Assembly: GCA_003525905.1 (NCBI GenBank)
Contig: DQIA01000104.1
Span: forward strand, 12,368-76,367
Length of the DNA: 64,000 nucleotides
Reading direction: 5' to 3'
Source: Clostridiales bacterium
GTDB lineage: Bacteria; Bacillota; Clostridia; Oscillospirales; Oscillospiraceae
Below are positions 62,165 to 64,000 of this stretch, one piece after another. Under the pieces are notes generated by a model. That model did not search any database and was not told the origin of the DNA. It saw only the letters and a list, made by a program, of their open reading frames with translations. Each line of letters starts with the position of its first letter. Position 1 is the first letter of the stretch. Position numbers and translations under genes: made by a program.

Positions 62165-64000
62165 ATGGAGGCGCAAAAGGGAGGAAAGCGGCGGCTCGTG
62201 CTCGGCATTTTTGCTCAGGTGGACGCCGGGAAGACCACGCTTTCCGAGGCGCTGCTCTACAAGACCGGCGCACTGCGCACGCTCGGCCGTGTTGACCGCG
62301 GAGACGCCCATCTCGACACGCACGAGCTGGAGCGGGCGCGCGGCATCACGATCTTTTCCAAGCAGGCGCGCTTTGAAACGGAGCGTCTCGCCGTCACCCT
62401 GCTCGACACACCGGGCCATGCCGATTTTGCGCCGGAGGCCGAGCGCGTCATGCCCGTCATCGACTGCGCGCTGCTGCTCGTCAGCGGCACGGACGGCGTG
62501 CAGGGCCACACGCTGACGCTCTGGCGGCTGCTGCAGCACTACGGCGTGCCCGTTGTTCTGTTCTTCAATAAAATGGATCTGCCCGGCGCAGACCGCGCCG
62601 CCCTGCTGGCCGATGCGCGCACCGCGCTCAGCGACCACTGTGCCGCGCTGGACGACGTCGAGTCCGTCGCCCTCAGCTCCGAAGCCCTGCTGGAGCACTT
62701 TCTGAACACCGGCGCATTGGATGACGCCCTTGCCGCCGACGCAGTGGCAAAGCGGGAGCTGTTTCCCTGCCTGTTCGGCTCGGCGCGGCAGCTTGACGGC
62801 ATCGACGAGCTGCTGCAGGCGCTGGAGCGTCTTGCGCCCGTGCCTGTCTATCCCACGGAGCTTTCGGCCCGCGTCTATCAGATCGCCCACGATCCGCAGG
62901 GCAATCGCCTGACGTTTCTGAAGGTCACGGGCGGCACGCTTGCCGTCCGCTCCGCCGTGCGCTGCCATCGCCCGGACGGCGAGCCGCTGGAGGCGAAGGT
63001 CACGCAGCTGCGCCTGTATTCCGGCGCGGAATTTGAAGCCGTGCAGCAGGTCCCGGCCGGAGACGTCTGCGCCGCGCTCGGCCTGAGCGGTCTACTGGCC
63101 GGAGATACGCTCGGCGATGCCGCCCCGGACCGCGGCGCGGCGCTGGAGCCCGTGATGAGCTACTGCATCCGTCTGCCCGCCGACCTCGACCCGCAGCTGG
63201 CGCTGCCGAAGCTCCGCCTGCTCGAGGAGGAGGAGCCGCAGCTGCGCATGGTCTGGGATGCCCGCCTGCGCGAAATTCGCGTGCAGCTCATGGGCGCGGT
63301 GCAGCTGGAAATCCTGCAGAGCCTCATCCGCATGCGCTTCGGCTGGGACGTCACGTTCGACACCGGCCGCATCTCCTACCGCGAGACCATCGCCGCACCC
63401 GTCGAGGGTGTCGGCCATTTTGAGCCGCTGCGGCACTATGCCGAGGTCCATCTGATCCTCGCTCCCCTGCCGCAGGGCAGCGGTCTCGTGTTCGACACCG
63501 TCTGCAGCGAGGATGTGCTGGACCGGAACTGGCAGCGCCTCATCCTGACGCATCTGCAGGAAAAGCAGCACCTCGGCGTGCTGACCGGCTCCCCTGTCAC
63601 GGACCTGCGCATCACGCTGGCCGCCGGGCGCGCCCATCTGAAGCACACAGAGGGCGGCGACTTCCGGCAGGCGACCTACCGCGCCGTGCGGCAGGGCCTG
63701 ATGAAGGCCGAGAGCATCCTGCTTGAGCCGTATTACGCCTTCCGCCTGACCGTTCCGCCCGAGCAGATCGGCCGGGCCATTTCTGACATCCGCGCAAAGA
63801 GCGGCAGCTTTGATCCCCCGGTCGAAACGCCGGGCGGCACGCTGCTGCAGGGCCGCGCGCCCGTCTCCGAGCTTCGCGACTACGCGCGGGATGTGGCCGC
63901 CTATACCCGCGGCCGCGGGCGGCTGAGCTGCGAGGTCGCAGGCTATTTTCCCTGCCATAACACCGAGGCCGTCGTGGCTGCGCTGGCCTATGATCCGGCG
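62165..64000 (+). CDS. TetM/TetO-like translation GTPase (3' end beyond window)
   Basis: 612 codons without a stop, against about 640 in TetM, so little is missing. G1 IFAQVDAGKTTLSEALL (Gln where EF-G and TetM have His), G2 RARGITIFSK, G3 LLDTPGHADFAPEAERVM, G4 FFNKMDLPG. Domains IV/V follow (ISYRETIAAPVEGVGHFEPL, LLEPYYAFRLTVPPEQIGRA). Family members remove tetracycline from the ribosome, but many chromosomal relatives in gut clostridia are of unknown role. GGGAGGTGCTGCGC precedes the ATG. Confidence 0.85.
   Translation, partial: MEAQKGGKRRLVLGIFAQVDAGKTTLSEALLYKTGALRTLGRVDRGDAHLDTHELERARGITIFSKQARFETERLAVTLLDTPGHADFAPEAERVMPVIDCALLLVSGTDGVQGHTLTLWRLLQHYGVPVVLFFNKMDLPGADRAALLADARTALSDHCAALDDVESVALSSEALLEHFLNTGALDDALAADAVAKRELFPCLFGSARQLDGIDELLQALERLAPVPVYPTELSARVYQIAHDPQGNRLTFLKVTGGTLAVRSAVRCHRPDGEPLEAKVTQLRLYSGAEFEAVQQVPAGDVCAALGLSGLLAGDTLGDAAPDRGAALEPVMSYCIRLPADLDPQLALPKLRLLEEEEPQLRMVWDARLREIRVQLMGAVQLEILQSLIRMRFGWDVTFDTGRISYRETIAAPVEGVGHFEPLRHYAEVHLILAPLPQGSGLVFDTVCSEDVLDRNWQRLILTHLQEKQHLGVLTGSPVTDLRITLAAGRAHLKHTEGGDFRQATYRAVRQGLMKAESILLEPYYAFRLTVPPEQIGRAISDIRAKSGSFDPPVETPGGTLLQGRAPVSELRDYARDVAAYTRGRGRLSCEVAGYFPCHNTEAVVAALAYDPA

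Overview
The window is GC-rich DNA from a low-GC-phylum relative with high GC content, most likely a gut clostridium of the Oscillospiraceae/Ruminococcaceae type. This is inferred from the AGGAGG ribosome sites, many TTG and GTG starts, B. subtilis-like ribosomal operons with an L10 leader, a GerW/YtfJ sporulation-type protein and a DUF2953 protein. It has two halves: a contractile-tailed prophage (start of window to about 41.5 kb, left end not included) and host chromosome (41.6-64 kb, starting at two tRNA genes).

Prophage, left to right. At 0-4.6 kb lies the end of the early/middle region: a three-repeat SANT/Myb-like DNA-binding protein, a ParB-like protein, several small zinc-ribbon or unknown proteins and a DUF1492-like sigma-type regulator, mostly coupled by 4-nt overlaps. 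At 4.8-9.3 kb is a tightly overlapping five-gene cassette: sodium/solute symporter, PAPS-reductase-like PP-loop protein, ParB-like protein, DUF3440/IbrA-like PP-loop protein, and IbrB-like ParB protein. About 570 noncoding, hairpin-rich bases follow, just upstream of the terminase, where a cos site would be expected. At 9.8-17.3 kb is a lambda-type head module (Nu1-like and GpA-like terminases, portal, ClpP-like protease with an internal scaffold start, decoration protein, gpE-type capsid). At 17.4-30.2 kb is a connector and P2-like contractile tail module, including a tail chaperone with a probable -1 frameshift at T TTT TTG.

At 30.2-34.5 kb sits a diversity-generating retroelement (DGR): a 902-aa tail fibre ending in a variable repeat, a 139-bp template repeat 372 bp downstream, and a DGR-type reverse transcriptase with an unusual YMDN active-site box. 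The two repeats differ at 14 positions and every one is an adenine in the template. Lysis genes (holin, amidase, membrane proteins) follow to 37.2 kb. A leftward operon of nine small unknown genes (37.4-40.7 kb) faces a small rightward HTH gene across a mirrored pair of near-consensus promoters, and a second HTH gene lies at 41.1-41.4 kb. No integrase is visible, so it must lie left of the window or be absent.

Host part. tRNA-Thr and tRNA-Tyr (leftward), an RsmF-like rRNA methyltransferase, MurA, a TRIC-type membrane protein, then rpmG-secE-nusG-rplK-rplA and, behind its own promoter and L10 leader, rplJ-rplL. rpoBC do not follow. Next come a PsiE-like protein, a MATE exporter, a lipid-anchored or membrane-anchored LRR protein, a ZIP transporter and the leftward str operon (L7Ae-like, rpsL, rpsG, fusA, tuf). 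The right end holds DUF2953 and GerW genes, an ArgZ/AgrE C-terminal-like enzyme and a TetM-like GTPase cut by the window edge. Three copies of a roughly 180-bp intergenic element (49.3, 54.3, 60.8 kb) show covarying stems and lie 3' of genes in sense orientation. Two of them are bracketed by duplicated terminator-like hairpins.
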